Shown in pieces: positions 31,983 to 40,562 of a stretch of 50,868 bases of DNA. Made by a program: the position numbers and the translations under genes. The DNA is from Bacillota bacterium. GTDB taxonomy: Bacteria > Bacillota > Clostridia > Christensenellales > UMGS416. The notes beneath the pieces were generated by a model that saw nothing but the letters and a program-made list of their open reading frames with translations, ran no database searches and had not been told where the DNA came from. Each line of letters starts with the position of its first letter. The first letter of the stretch is position 1. The stretch covers positions 1 to 50,868 of the forward strand of contig JAEZSE010000007.1 in assembly GCA_023421955.1 (NCBI GenBank). Reading direction: 5' to 3'.

Positions 31983-33245
31983 TCAGGCCAACTCGGCATT
32001 GGGCTGGTCTTTGTGCGGCCGGAGCCTGCCGAGCAGTTTCATGAGTAGCGGCCGCAGCAGCGTTTCCGCCACACCGGCGATGCCGCCGATGAACAAAAAG
32101 AAGTATGGCAGCACCGGCACGCTGAACCGCAGCATCAATGGTCCCAGCGATGTGATGGCAATCAGGGAGAGCGCCGTTGCAGCCACCATGATCACTTGCG
32201 TCCGTGACCGTTTGCAGAACACCAGCGAAAACGCCAACCCGAGCAGAGCGAAGATCCAATACCCCTTGTTGTAGGAATGTATGGTGAAAAGCAACTGCGC
32301 CCGGCGCATGGCGCGATAGGCAGTCAAACCAGGGTTCCGCAGCATGTATGCCGTTGCCCGCTCCCTCAGCAGCTCGCTTTTCTCGGGGAACATCTCTCCA
32401 TCGCCGGAAAGCTTGTAATAGTATGGCTCCACAAACCGTGACAGCTGCGTGGAGTCATACCAGTCGTAGAGGGAGTTGGGGTTGTTGGCGATGTAGAGAT
32501 TGATCCCTCCGTAATTTTCCAGAAACACCGGCTGGCCGTGTAAAGCGGCATTGTAGCCAACATTGGCGCCGAAGAAAACCACCGGGATGCAGATTGCCGC
32601 GCAAAGCGTGCGGAGCCGCACCTTCTTTTTCACAAACAGCACCACCGCAACCAGCAAGCCGATAACCAGCATAACCAACAGGTGGGGCCTCACCAGGATG
32701 GCTGCTGTCACCAGCGCGAAAAACACAATCAGATTTCTGCTAAGTTTTTCCTGCCGTTCGCGGTCAAGCATCAGGGCAAAGAAATAAAGGGCTGCGAGCA
32801 TCAGGCAGACAAAAAACGTCTCGGTCACCAAATATCTTGGCCCGTTTAGGATGATTAACGGGTGAAAGCAGTGCAGGAGCACAGCCACGATGCCGGCCAG
32901 CCTGCTTTTGAAGAGTTGCCGTGCGAGCAGATACAGAAACACAGAGCCCGCGCCGAACGCAACATACCCAAGCACAATGGCCGCCGTCACGCTCCTGAAC
33001 ACAATCAGCACCGCCGCGATCAACAGCGGCAGGCCAGGCGGGGTAATGATATCGTAGTTGCGCAGCGAATTGACCAGCCCGTGGCCTTCCACCAGGTTCT
33101 GCGCCATGTTGATGTAGAGGTCTCCATCCCCCGTTGCGCTGTAAAGAGAGCCGTATTGGCTCAGGGTCAGCAGCACAATCAAACCAATGGCCGCCAAAAA
33201 CACAGCAGCCAGCTCGATGGTTTGCCGGATCCGGTCAGACTTCAT
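31983..33245 (-). CDS. membrane glycosyltransferase, GT39/ArnT-like
   Basis: A 420-residue GT-C fold protein with about ten membrane helices. The first outer loop has GDGDLYINMAQNLVEGHG, with the acidic pair used as catalytic base and metal ligand in this class. The C-terminus is basic and cytoplasmic. It likely transfers a sugar from a polyprenyl-phosphate donor, which the GT2 gene at 28916 could make. ATG 33245 has AAGGAGG 3-4 bases upstream. The target (protein, lipid or wall polymer) is unknown. Confidence 0.85.
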   Translation of the reverse strand: MKSDRIRQTIELAAVFLAAIGLIVLLTLSQYGSLYSATGDGDLYINMAQNLVEGHGLVNSLRNYDIITPPGLPLLIAAVLIVFRSVTAAIVLGYVAFGAGSVFLYLLARQLFKSRLAGIVAVLLHCFHPLIILNGPRYLVTETFFVCLMLAALYFFALMLDRERQEKLSRNLIVFFALVTAAILVRPHLLVMLVIGLLVAVVLFVKKKVRLRTLCAAICIPVVFFGANVGYNAALHGQPVFLENYGGINLYIANNPNSLYDWYDSTQLSRFVEPYYYKLSGDGEMFPEKSELLRERATAYMLRNPGLTAYRAMRRAQLLFTIHSYNKGYWIFALLGLAFSLVFCKRSRTQVIMVAATALSLIAITSLGPLMLRFSVPVLPYFFLFIGGIAGVAETLLRPLLMKLLGRLRPHKDQPNAELA

Positions 33246-33357
33246 AGGCCTCCTTCTCACCACTCAGGCGGTGGATTGCCGCCATCCATAAGCAAAACGG
33301 AAATAGGAGAATGAATACCATATTACCAGATGCGGCCTTGTTTGGCAAATACTGGAA

Positions 33358-33387
33358 ATGCCTGCGCAAGAAATCGCGCAGGCATTC
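33358..33387 (-). terminator. probable terminator after the 70-residue membrane protein
   Basis: AATGCCTGCGC (33358-33368) and GCGCAGGCATT (33377-33387) form an 11-base-pair stem. It is downstream of the gene at 33439-33651; the T-run after it is short. Confidence 0.6.
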
Positions 33388-33438
33388 CGTTTCTATATGT
33401 GCGTTAGCGTGGGTTTTTGGCTGTGGGAAAAGAGGGTG

Positions 33439-33651
33439 TTACAGCCTCTTCGGTGTCAGCGCGATGATAATCAAACCGATGAATCCGGTGAAGAGCCCCA
33501 GGAAAAACGCCGGTGCAGGCTGCAGGCCACGGCTCTTTGCCATGTTCATGCCCACAAAGGCGCACACCAGGCCCACAATGAGGGCGATCACCAATGGGAT
33601 GATCTGAGCAAGCAGGATTGCAAACACCGACATGTCATAGGATGATGCCAT
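33439..33651 (-). CDS. small two-helix membrane protein
   Basis: A 70-residue protein with two membrane helices (about residues 10-36 and 46-65) and a basic MAKSRG loop between them, ending LTPKRL. It has a GGAGG ribosome site. It is 18 bases after the DUF2752 gene in the same direction, so the pair is likely one operon. No family name is certain. Confidence 0.78.
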   Translation of the reverse strand: MASSYDMSVFAILLAQIIPLVIALIVGLVCAFVGMNMAKSRGLQPAPAFFLGLFTGFIGLIIIALTPKRL

Positions 33652-33669
33652 GATAATACCTCCAGTTTG

Positions 33670-34140
33670 TTATCTCACCCACGGGATCTCCGTGGGTGCA
33701 AGCCAAGAAAAAGGCTCCCAGGGCAGGTTGCGGGCTACCATAAAAAGCACGATCACCGCCAGCGCCGCCCAAGGCACCCACAGCGGCATATTGGGCAATG
33801 GCCGGTCTTTCCAAAGCCGCAGCAGCACCACCACCAGCAGCACAACCAAAAAAGGCAGGCTGATCACCGCCAGCGGGTTCATGCGAAAACCCGCGTAGAA
33901 GTGGCCGTTCAAAATCAGGTGCAGCGCCCGCGTGATGCCGCAGCCGGTGCAATATAGCCCGGTAAACTGATAAAACAGGCAGGGTGGCAGGATGCTGGGG
34001 CCGTTGGGGTCTGTCTCTTTCACAACCCACAGCCCCGCAGCAGAGGCGATCACCAGCAGCGCGGCGATGGCCAGTGCCCAGGCCCGCCGGTTCGGTTTGT
34101 TTGTGTGTTTCACTGCGTGTTTCTCCGTGGCGCCGATCAT
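33670..34140 (-). CDS. DUF2752 membrane protein
   Basis: A 156-residue membrane protein with the DUF2752 signature CLFYQFTGLYCTGCGITRALHLILNG, where Cys and Gly are conserved, and three membrane helices. The function of the family is unknown. AAAGGA precedes the ATG. It forms an operon with the small membrane protein downstream. The CD225 genes lie just upstream but end in a terminator. Confidence 0.88.
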   Translation of the reverse strand: MIGATEKHAVKHTNKPNRRAWALAIAALLVIASAAGLWVVKETDPNGPSILPPCLFYQFTGLYCTGCGITRALHLILNGHFYAGFRMNPLAVISLPFLVVLLVVVLLRLWKDRPLPNMPLWVPWAALAVIVLFMVARNLPWEPFSWLAPTEIPWVR

Positions 34141-34172
34141 ACTTGCGTCCTTTTCAACCAGGCTGTGTGATG

Positions 34173-34203
34173 ATAAAGAAAAGGCCCGGCTCTTGCCGGG
34201 CCT
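34173..34203 (-). terminator. terminator after the CD225 gene pair
   Basis: On the minus strand AGGCCCGGC-AAGA-GCCGGGCCT followed by TTTCTTTA: a 9-base-pair GC stem with a T-rich tail. Confidence 0.9.
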
Positions 34204-34214
34204 GCAGGTCAGGA

Positions 34215-34658
34215 TTAGTAGTTGAACTCGTTTATGAGTGGCAGGAAGGAGAGCAGGCCGGAGAAAATGCCCACGACAAGGCCAATCAAGCCGAGCACGA
34301 TGCCCACGATGAACATGATCATCGAGATCTTGACCTTCTTGTTCATGTCCTCATAGTCGCCCTTCTTGTAGCTACCGCTGCCGATGGCGGCGAACACAAT
34401 GCCGATGATGCCAAAAATGTTGCCGCAGCACAGCACGGTGAGCACGATGTTGAGGATCAGCCACAGCGTGGCCTTGTTCTTCTCAGCCGGCACGGCGGAG
34501 GCGGCGGGGGCGGAATAGGCAGGTGTCTCATATGCCGGGGCGGTGTAGGCGGGCTGTTCGGGGGCCGCCTGGGGGGCCTGGTCCAGCGGGGCGCCGCAGC
34601 TGGCGCAGAACACGGCTTCGTCGGCGTTCGAGTTTCCACATTTGTTGCAGGTCTTCAT
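34215..34658 (-). CDS. zinc-ribbon CD225/dispanin membrane protein (copy 2)
   Basis: A 147-residue protein: N-terminal zinc ribbon CNKCGNSNADEAVFCASCG, a Pro/Ala/Tyr-rich linker (residues 25-60), then a CD225-like part with two membrane helices (LWLILNIVLTVLCCGNIFGI; MIMFIVGIVLGLIGLVVGIF) joined by a charged loop GSYKKGDYEDMNKKVK. The function of bacterial members is unknown. It is a tandem paralog of the gene at 34700-35197, 41 bases upstream of it. Confidence 0.88.
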   Translation of the reverse strand: MKTCNKCGNSNADEAVFCASCGAPLDQAPQAAPEQPAYTAPAYETPAYSAPAASAVPAEKNKATLWLILNIVLTVLCCGNIFGIIGIVFAAIGSGSYKKGDYEDMNKKVKISMIMFIVGIVLGLIGLVVGIFSGLLSFLPLINEFNY

Positions 34659-34699
34659 TCAATCCACCTCGTAACGTTTATTTGAAGTATAAATACCCA

Positions 34700-35197
34700 C
34701 TAATACTGTGACGCAATCACAATGGCCACAACGATGCCAATCGTTGTGAGCAGACCAACTACCACGCCGATGATGAACATGATCATGGAAGTTTTGCTCT
34801 TCTTCGCCGCGTCTTCGAGGTCGCCCTTCTTGAAGCTGCTGCTGCCCATGCCGGCCAGGATGATGCCGATCACGCTGAAGATGAAGCTGCCGGGGCAGCA
34901 CACCAATGTGGCCACGATGTTGAGGATCAGCCACAGCGTGGCCGGGTTTTTCTGCTCCTCAACAGGGGCTGCGGGGGCAGTATAGGCGGAGGAATCATAG
35001 GCCGGAGCCGTATAGGTGGGGGCTGTGTAGACCGGTTGGGCCACCGGTGTTTCCACCACAGGCTGGGGCACTTCCGGAGCCTGGGGCACCTCCGGCACAG
35101 CCGGGGTTGCGGGAGCCTGATTGAGTGGGGTGCCGCAGCTGGAGCAAAATGCAGCCTCGTCGGCGTTGGAGTTGCCGCATTTGGAGCAGAATTTCAT
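34700..35197 (-). CDS. zinc-ribbon CD225/dispanin membrane protein (copy 1)
   Basis: A 165-residue paralog of the next gene: zinc ribbon CSKCGNSNADEAAFCSSCG, a longer Pro/Val/Tyr-rich linker with repeated YTAP units, then two membrane helices (LWLILNIVATLVCCPGSFIF; MIMFIIGVVVGLLTTIGIVV) around GSSSFKKGDLEDAAKKSK. AGGAGG precedes the ATG. The two genes probably arose by duplication and are cotranscribed; the linkers differ most. Confidence 0.88.
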   Translation of the reverse strand: MKFCSKCGNSNADEAAFCSSCGTPLNQAPATPAVPEVPQAPEVPQPVVETPVAQPVYTAPTYTAPAYDSSAYTAPAAPVEEQKNPATLWLILNIVATLVCCPGSFIFSVIGIILAGMGSSSFKKGDLEDAAKKSKTSMIMFIIGVVVGLLTTIGIVVAIVIASQY

Positions 35198-35464
35198 GAT
35201 GACTCCTCCTCAAATGAACATTGAATTGTCGCCCATGTCAGGATCGTAAAGCAAAAGAATGGATTTTTCCCAAATCCATGAAAATCCATGGCATTATTAT
35301 AACATCTCCATCCGCAATATCAATGATATATTACCCATATGCAGTGATTCCGGCAGATATAACAACCGTTTTTTATGATAATTCGCCATTTTCGGCCACA
35401 CACAGTATAATATATATTTGTTTGTGGTTTTAAACAGCAGGAAATGGGGGTGGCGCTATTGCAT

Positions 35465-36253
35465 ATGATGATCCGGCCGTTGTTTTCAGGCAGCCGCGGC
35501 AACGCCACCTATGTGGAGGCCGGCGGGGCCAGGCTTCTTGTGGACGCCGGTGTTTCCTGCGCCAGGCTTGTGCAGGCGCTTTGCGACATGGGCCGCGACC
35601 CCGCTTCGCTGGATGGCGTGCTCATCACCCACGAGCACAGCGATCACATTGCCGGGCTGGATGTGTTTGCCGGCAAATTTGGTGTGAAGGTGTTTGCCAA
35701 CCGGGAGACCTGGGCGGAGCTGGCCGCCAGGCTTGCCCGCGTGCCCGAAAGCCAGCGTGTGGTGGTGGAAACCGACACCGACTTCTGCGTGCGCGGCCTC
35801 AATGTGGAGACTTATGACAAACCCCACGACTCAGTCCGTTCGTTGGGCTATGGGTTTTATGCAGGCGGTGTGCGCGGCGCGGTGATCACCGACATCGGCC
35901 ACATGCCCCAGAAGCTGCTGGGGCGGCTGATGGGCTGCCGGCTGCTGGTGCTGGAATCCAATTATGACGAGCAGATGCTGCTCTATGGTAAATATCCGCA
36001 GATGCTTAAAAAGCGCATTTATGGCCGCAGGGGCCACCTGGGCAACAAGGATTGCGGGCTTGCACTGCAAAAGCTGGTGATTGCCGGGGCCAAGCAGGTG
36101 GCGCTGGGCCACCTGTCTGAGGAAAACAACACCCCGGAGAAGGCCTTCGGCACCGTGGAGCATTTGCTCTGCACCGAGGGCATCCTGCCGGGGCGCGATG
36201 TGCGCATCATTGTTGCCGGGCAGGATGGGCCCTGCGAGGAGCTTTGCCTTTAG
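35465..36253 (+). CDS. MBL-fold metallo-hydrolase, WalJ/YycJ-like
   Basis: A 262-residue metallo-beta-lactamase-fold protein. It has the YycJ/WalJ N-terminus LFSGSRGNATYVE, the metal motif THEHSDHIAG (HxHxDH), YDKPHDSVRSLGY with a further ligand, VITDIGHMP and ALGHLSEENN. Relatives are linked with DNA repair and cell-wall control, and WalJ lies in the WalRK operon of Bacillus; no WalRK genes are here. The start is uncertain: ATG 35465 is used, but ATG 35444 or a TTG at 35459 (GGGGGTGG upstream) are possible. It converges with the diguanylate cyclase gene, overlapping it by 4 bases. Confidence 0.9.
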   Translation: MMIRPLFSGSRGNATYVEAGGARLLVDAGVSCARLVQALCDMGRDPASLDGVLITHEHSDHIAGLDVFAGKFGVKVFANRETWAELAARLARVPESQRVVVETDTDFCVRGLNVETYDKPHDSVRSLGYGFYAGGVRGAVITDIGHMPQKLLGRLMGCRLLVLESNYDEQMLLYGKYPQMLKKRIYGRRGHLGNKDCGLALQKLVIAGAKQVALGHLSEENNTPEKAFGTVEHLLCTEGILPGRDVRIIVAGQDGPCEELCL

Positions 36254-37194
36254 CTCTTTTCAATCAGTGTGCCGCCCACAGCCAACTTGCCTGGGCCGGC
36301 TCTCTTTGCCACATACAGGCTGCGGTCCACTCTTTCAATCAGTTGGTCCGGCTCACTGGCCGGGATTTCTTCGGCGCTGAACCACACCACGCCGGTGCTG
36401 AAGGTGGCATGAAGCCCGGCTTTTTGATGGCAGGCATCCTGAAACGATTTGCCCAGCCGCCCGATCAGCGCCACGGCATTCTCTGTTTTGGCTTCCGGCA
36501 GCACCAGCAGAAACTCATCACCGCCATATCGCCCCACGGTGTCCTGGGCGCGGGTGTTGGCGAGAGACACCGATCCAAACAGCTCCAGAACCCTGTCTCC
36601 CGTCACATGGCCCAAGCTGTCATTGATGGTTTTGAAGCCATCCATGTCCACCATCGCCAGTGTGGCGCCTTTGCCGGAAGTCTTCAGGCGAAGCAGCGCG
36701 CCATCCAACCCCTGGCGGCTTGCCACACCGGTCAGCGGATCGCGCTCCAGTTTGTTACGCAGCAGCTCCTCGTTATCCTTGATGTGAGAGATGTCAAAAA
36801 ATGTCATGTGTAGGAAATTATCATTTTCGCACCAGATGGGCACAAAGGAGACTTCAAACCACTTCTTGCGGGTGTGGGCACCCATGCGATATTTGTAGCA
36901 GACCGTCACGCGCTCGGTGATGCGTCCATGCTTTAACGTGGCAGTAATGCTTCGGTTCATCTCGCAATTGTCGCATTGGGCAGTGGTGCCGCACAGCGCG
37001 CCACTCACGCACACAGCGTGGCAATGAAACAGGTTGCCGAAGCGGAGTCCGTGGAATTGCCACTCCTCCATGCCGAAGCTGGTGAAGATTGCTTTGTTGG
37101 CCCGCCGTATTGTGCCATCGGCATTCACGAGCACGAGCCCGGATGGGTACTGCTCAAACACGGCGCGATACATGGCGTCCGCATATTCTGCCAT
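36250..37194 (-). CDS. diguanylate cyclase with Cys-rich PAS domain
   Basis: A 314-residue protein that should make cyclic di-GMP. Residues 1-140 form a PAS domain with five Cys (58, 62, 68, 74, 77 in FHCHAVCVSGALCGTTAQC and DNC), a pattern seen in some PAS sensors that may bind a metal or respond to redox. Residues 145-310 are a GGDEF domain with an intact GGDEF at 224-228 and the inhibitory-site motif RAQD five residues before it. No membrane segment. It stops within the end of the WalJ-like gene. Confidence 0.93.
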   Translation of the reverse strand: MAEYADAMYRAVFEQYPSGLVLVNADGTIRRANKAIFTSFGMEEWQFHGLRFGNLFHCHAVCVSGALCGTTAQCDNCEMNRSITATLKHGRITERVTVCYKYRMGAHTRKKWFEVSFVPIWCENDNFLHMTFFDISHIKDNEELLRNKLERDPLTGVASRQGLDGALLRLKTSGKGATLAMVDMDGFKTINDSLGHVTGDRVLELFGSVSLANTRAQDTVGRYGGDEFLLVLPEAKTENAVALIGRLGKSFQDACHQKAGLHATFSTGVVWFSAEEIPASEPDQLIERVDRSLYVAKRAGPGKLAVGGTLIEKS

Positions 37195-37342
37195 CGTTAC
37201 GGCTCCTTCTATATTCTTTTTCTTATATATACCCGTATCTGCGCCGATTCAGACGATTTTCGACAATTTTCAACACTAAAAAAGAGGCTGGAGCTGCCAA
37301 CAGCTACCCCAGCCCCGCTCTGTGCTGTGCTTGATGAATTGA

Positions 37343-37900
37343 TCAGCACACCGGCTCCTCATACCACCCGAACGCCAGATAAACCTTGGAGCAGGGCTGC
37401 CCCGGCTTCAGGCCGCGCAGATAGGCGCAGTAGTTGCCCCCCGGCGGCACGATGAACGCGCCGTCCTTCTCCAGCATCGTGAGCTGGCCGGGATAGGCCG
37501 TGCGGCTGAAGGTGAATAGCCCGCCCTTGGGGGTGCCTTCCACGCCGGAGGCATAGCGCACCCGCACTTCCGGCTCCGGCAGCGGGCACAGGGCCGAGTT
37601 GGCCGGCGCGGTCAGCGGTGACAGCCGCCCTTCGCCTGGCAGGTCAGCGTTCATATAAAAGGCGATGGTGAGCGGTTCGCCCTCGATAAAGTTCAATGTG
37701 ACCACGTTCATGTGCAGGTTCACGCCTGAGTTGGCGGGATTGACCAACGCGCCCCAGGCGCCGGTGTCGCCGCCAAGGTGCAGTTTGGGTGTCTGGCCGG
37801 TGAAATAGCGGCCCAGCAGGGATTGATATAAGTTAATCGGGTAGGAGACCGTCTTCACCTGGGGAATCGGCTCGCCGCCCATTTTCTCTTCCTGTCGCAT
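37343..37900 (-). CDS. hypothetical beta-rich protein with sigma-K-like promoter
   Basis: A 185-residue protein with no signal or membrane segment. It has LYQSLLGRYFTGQTPKLHLG, GAWGALVNPANSGVNLHMNV, and a C-terminal half rich in Gly, Pro and aromatic residues (FIVPPGGNYCAYLRGLKPGQ). It recalls small DUF6143-type proteins of Clostridia, but that is from memory and unproven. ATG 37900 has AGGGTGG 8 bases upstream. A sigma-K-type promoter motif lies 33 bases before the ATG, so it may be made in the mother cell late in sporulation, perhaps as a coat protein. Confidence 0.72.
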   Translation of the reverse strand: MRQEEKMGGEPIPQVKTVSYPINLYQSLLGRYFTGQTPKLHLGGDTGAWGALVNPANSGVNLHMNVVTLNFIEGEPLTIAFYMNADLPGEGRLSPLTAPANSALCPLPEPEVRVRYASGVEGTPKGGLFTFSRTAYPGQLTMLEKDGAFIVPPGGNYCAYLRGLKPGQPCSKVYLAFGWYEEPVC

Positions 37901-37932
37901 TGTGAATACCACCCTTTCGATATCTGGTGGTA

Positions 37933-37960
37933 TATCCTATGCGGCAGGGGGTGGAGATGT
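37933..37960 (-). promoter_or_regulatory. sigma-K-like promoter (AC-N17-CATAnnnTA)
   Basis: On the minus strand CATAGGATA (37941-37933) is preceded by AC 17 bases earlier. The nine-base word is the same as before the ymaF-type gene (49068-49060). It fits the sigma-K consensus AC-N16/17-CATAnnnTA. Confidence 0.55.
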
Positions 37961-38489
37961 TAGTTGGGCGTTTATTCTCGTGCGGAGGCAAAACTCCCCC
38001 TGCCCTTCGGGCATCCCCCTCATTGAGGGGGACAAGTATATCTCTTTCAGAGAATTTGATACCTCTCAAGAGAGATGGTCGCATGTTGAACATAATTTGT
38101 GACCTTGTCAAACTTGGGAGAAAATGTCACATAGATAGGAATGATCTTGTCCCCCTCTTGAGGGGGATGTCGATTCCATTGGAATCGACAGGGGGAGTTT
38201 GCTAAGGTGTCGTTGCTAGTCATGGTTTAACTGCCAGCTGGTAGGAAATCCCCCCTGGCCTTGTGAGGCCATCCCCCCTTGAACGCCTTTCAGGCGCAAA
38301 GGGGGTGAGGAACGTGCTTAACAGGCATCGTATCTTTCGATCTTGGACGGTAACCGTCACATGGATAGGAACGAACTTATCCCCTTTTGAGGGGGATACC
38401 CCAAAGGGGGCGGGGAATTCCCAACCCCCTTTGTTTTCGCCGAAGGCGAAAATTCAAGGGGGGATGTCGCTGCAGCGACAGGGGGGATT
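37961..38489. other. intergenic region filled by two repeat composites
   Basis: No gene is supported between the 37343-37900 gene and feoB. It holds one complete two-armed element (37987-38201) and a chain of arms (38246-38492). Frames here are open only because the repeats lack stops. Confidence 0.65.
37987..38201. repeat. composite inverted repeat III, about 215 bp
   Basis: Tips AAACTCCCCCTG and CAGGGGGAGTTT are inverted repeats. Inside them are cores GCCC-TTC-GGGC on the left and TCGATTCC-ATT-GGAATCGA on the right, and then an inner inverted pair GAGGGGGACAAG / CTTGTCCCCCTC. The 110-base centre includes TGTCACATAGATAGGAA, which recurs as CGTCACATGGATAGGAA in the next element (38360). No transposase gene is inside. 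Confidence 0.75.
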
Positions 38490-38492
38490 TCA
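38246..38492. repeat. chain of G-run repeat arms ending at the feoB stop
   Basis: GAAATCCCCCCTGGCC-TTGTG-AGGCC, a GCGCCTGAAAGGCG-type hairpin in the loop, a centre shared with element III, CCCCTTTTGAGGGGGAT, then CCCCTTTG-TTTTCGCC-GAA-GGCGAAAA, and finally GGATGTCGCTGCAGCGACAGGG with GGGATTTC. The final TTTCA overlaps the TGA stop of feoB. Confidence 0.7.
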
Positions 38493-40295
38493 TCCCCCCA
38501 ACAGCACTCCCACCTGATAAATCACAAAGCAAATGATATATGCAACCGCCAGGCCCAGACCAATCGTGAGCAGTGTGTATTTCGTAGAGTTCATTTCCTT
38601 CTTGATCGTCACGATCGTGGATGCGCAGGGGATGTAGAGCAGTGAGAACACCATCATCACATAGCCCTGCAGCGGCGTGAAGAGCTCCCTCAGCGCATGA
38701 GCGGTGTCCGGAGCACCTGTGAGCACGCCCAGCGTGGTCACAATGGCTTCCTTGGCGAAGATGCCAGTGAGGAAGGAAACCGACGCCCGCCAGTCATTCA
38801 AGCCAATCGGCGCGAAGAGGGGTGACAGCCAGCGGCCCATTTCGGCAAGCAGGCTCTCTGACGGATCCAAAGCCGGAGTGAAGGCTGGCGTGAAGTATTG
38901 CAGCGCCCAGATGATCACCGAGGCGGCCAGCAGCACCGTGCCCGCCTTTTGCAAAAAGCCCTTCACCCGCTCCCATGCGTGCAGGAAGAGGTTGCGGGCG
39001 CTGGGCAGCCGGTAGGGGGGGATCTCCATCACAAAGGCCGACTCGCCGCCCCTGAAAACAGTTTTGTTGAGGATCGCGCCGGCGGCCATCGCCACCACAA
39101 TGCCGATCAGATAGACCGACAGGATCACCAGCCCCTGGTTGTGGGGGAAGAACGCGCCGGCCAGCAGCGCATAGACCGGCAGCCTGGCGCTGCAGGAAAA
39201 AAACGGCACCAGCATCATCGCCAGCCGCCGCTCCTTTTCGCTGGGCAGCGTCCGGCAGGCCAGCACCGCCGGCACCGAGCATCCAAAGCCCATGATTAAT
39301 GGCATGATCGCCCCGCCACCCAGCCCGACCTTACTCAAAGCCCGGTCTGCGATGAAGGCGGCGCGGGCCATATAGCCCGAATCCTCCAGCAGCGATGTGA
39401 GGAAAAACAGAGCCGCGATCTGCGGCAGGAAGGAGATCACGCTGCCCACGCCGGAGATCACGCCCTCGCTCAGCAGCCTCGTGAGGGCCTCCGGCGCGTG
39501 CAGCACCGTGAGCAGCGCTGTGATTCCGGGTGCGAGCATGCCATCCAGGAAGTCGGAAATGAGGCCGGAAAGGAGCCCTGCCGCCTCAAAGGTGAGCCAG
39601 AACACGGCCAGCATCACCGCGGCAAAGATGGGCACGGAAAGCCATTTGTTGAGTGCGAACCGGTCGATGCGCTCAGTAAGGTCAAGCGTCTTCTTGGGGT
39701 TTTGGATCAACACCTGCGCAGTGATATCGGCGATATCTTCCGATGTCATGCCCACGCCGCAGTGCTTGCAGCCGCCGCAGCCGGAGCAGGACTTGCCCCG
39801 CGCCGCGCTATATTTGAGCGCCAGGGCCACCTGCGCTTTCAGCTCATCCAGGTTTTTGCCGTGGGCGGCGCTGATGGCCACCACCGGCACGCCTAGCAGG
39901 ATGGAGAGGCGGGCGGTGTCCACGGCGTTGCCCCGGGCTTCCAATTCGTCGATCATGTTCAAAACAAGTATGGTGGGCTTGCCTGTCTTGATCAGGTCCA
40001 GCGTGAGCTTCAGGCTGCGCTCCAGCGTGCCCGCGTCTATGATGTTGATGATGAGTGTAATGTCTTCCCGGACCAGATAGTCCCGGGCCAAAACCTGCTC
40101 CGCCGTGTCCGGGTCCAGCGAGTAGATGCCCGGCAGGTCGGTTAAAATGTGCTTTTGCCCCTCAATGGTGACGGGGCCTTCCTTCTTGTCCACCGTGACT
40201 CCCGGCCAGTTGCCAATGTGGCCACGGCCTCCGGTCAATGCGTTGAAAAGCGTGGTCTTGCCGCTGTTCGGATTCCCTACCAGCGCGATTGCCAT
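38490..40295 (-). CDS. feoB: ferrous iron transport protein FeoB
   Basis: FeoB is the inner-membrane Fe2+ importer with a cytoplasmic G-protein domain. The 601-residue product starts MAIALVGNPNSGKTTLFNAL (G1) with NWPGVTVDKKEG, DLPGIYSLDPDT (G3) and VLNMIDE (G4). A Cys-rich insertion (SCSGCGGCKHCGVG, near residue 185) lies between the G domain and the membrane part. The Gate motifs LPFFSCSARLPVYALLAG-like (VPFFSCSARLPVY) and CGTLPSEKE-like (ACRTLPSEKERR) are present. GAGGTG precedes ATG 40295. It starts one base after the feoA stop, in a feoAB operon with a Fur box upstream. Confidence 0.97.
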   Translation of the reverse strand: MAIALVGNPNSGKTTLFNALTGGRGHIGNWPGVTVDKKEGPVTIEGQKHILTDLPGIYSLDPDTAEQVLARDYLVREDITLIINIIDAGTLERSLKLTLDLIKTGKPTILVLNMIDELEARGNAVDTARLSILLGVPVVAISAAHGKNLDELKAQVALALKYSAARGKSCSGCGGCKHCGVGMTSEDIADITAQVLIQNPKKTLDLTERIDRFALNKWLSVPIFAAVMLAVFWLTFEAAGLLSGLISDFLDGMLAPGITALLTVLHAPEALTRLLSEGVISGVGSVISFLPQIAALFFLTSLLEDSGYMARAAFIADRALSKVGLGGGAIMPLIMGFGCSVPAVLACRTLPSEKERRLAMMLVPFFSCSARLPVYALLAGAFFPHNQGLVILSVYLIGIVVAMAAGAILNKTVFRGGESAFVMEIPPYRLPSARNLFLHAWERVKGFLQKAGTVLLAASVIIWALQYFTPAFTPALDPSESLLAEMGRWLSPLFAPIGLNDWRASVSFLTGIFAKEAIVTTLGVLTGAPDTAHALRELFTPLQGYVMMVFSLLYIPCASTIVTIKKEMNSTKYTLLTIGLGLAVAYIICFVIYQVGVLLGG

Positions 40296-40296
40296 A

Positions 40297-40548
40297 CTAC
40301 ACCTCGTTTCCTGCCATCTCTTCCACATCAAGCGCCTCAAAATCCTTGCGGCGCACGGCCAGGTCGTATCCTTTGATTTTTACAATATAGGGGTCGCCGA
40401 AGGGGGACTGGCGCTCCACATGGATGTCGCAGCCGGCGTCCACGCCCATGGCCAAAAGCCTGCGGGCGGAGGGGTGGCTGCGGTCCACACCGCGCACGCG
40501 GATGCAATTCCCGGCCTTGAGGCAGCGCTTGCATTGCCGTTCACTCAT
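40297..40548 (-). CDS. feoA: ferrous iron transport protein FeoA
   Basis: An 83-residue SH3-like protein that supports FeoB. It starts MSERQCKRCLKAGNCIRV, with ARRLLAMGVDAGCDIHVERQ (the LxxMG core of FeoA) and PYIVKIKGYDLAVRRKDFEAL. An N-terminal Cys group (CKRC...C) is added compared with E. coli. ATG 40548 has AAGAAGG 7 bases upstream and is preferred over ATG 40554, which touches that site. First gene of feoAB. Confidence 0.93.
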   Translation of the reverse strand: MSERQCKRCLKAGNCIRVRGVDRSHPSARRLLAMGVDAGCDIHVERQSPFGDPYIVKIKGYDLAVRRKDFEALDVEEMAGNEV

Positions 40549-40562
40549 CGTCATACCTTCTT

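Noticed and set aside
30257..32044. A 595-codon plus-strand frame
   Set aside because: It lies opposite murA and the zinc-ribbon gene, both of which have clear motifs, and shows no domain.
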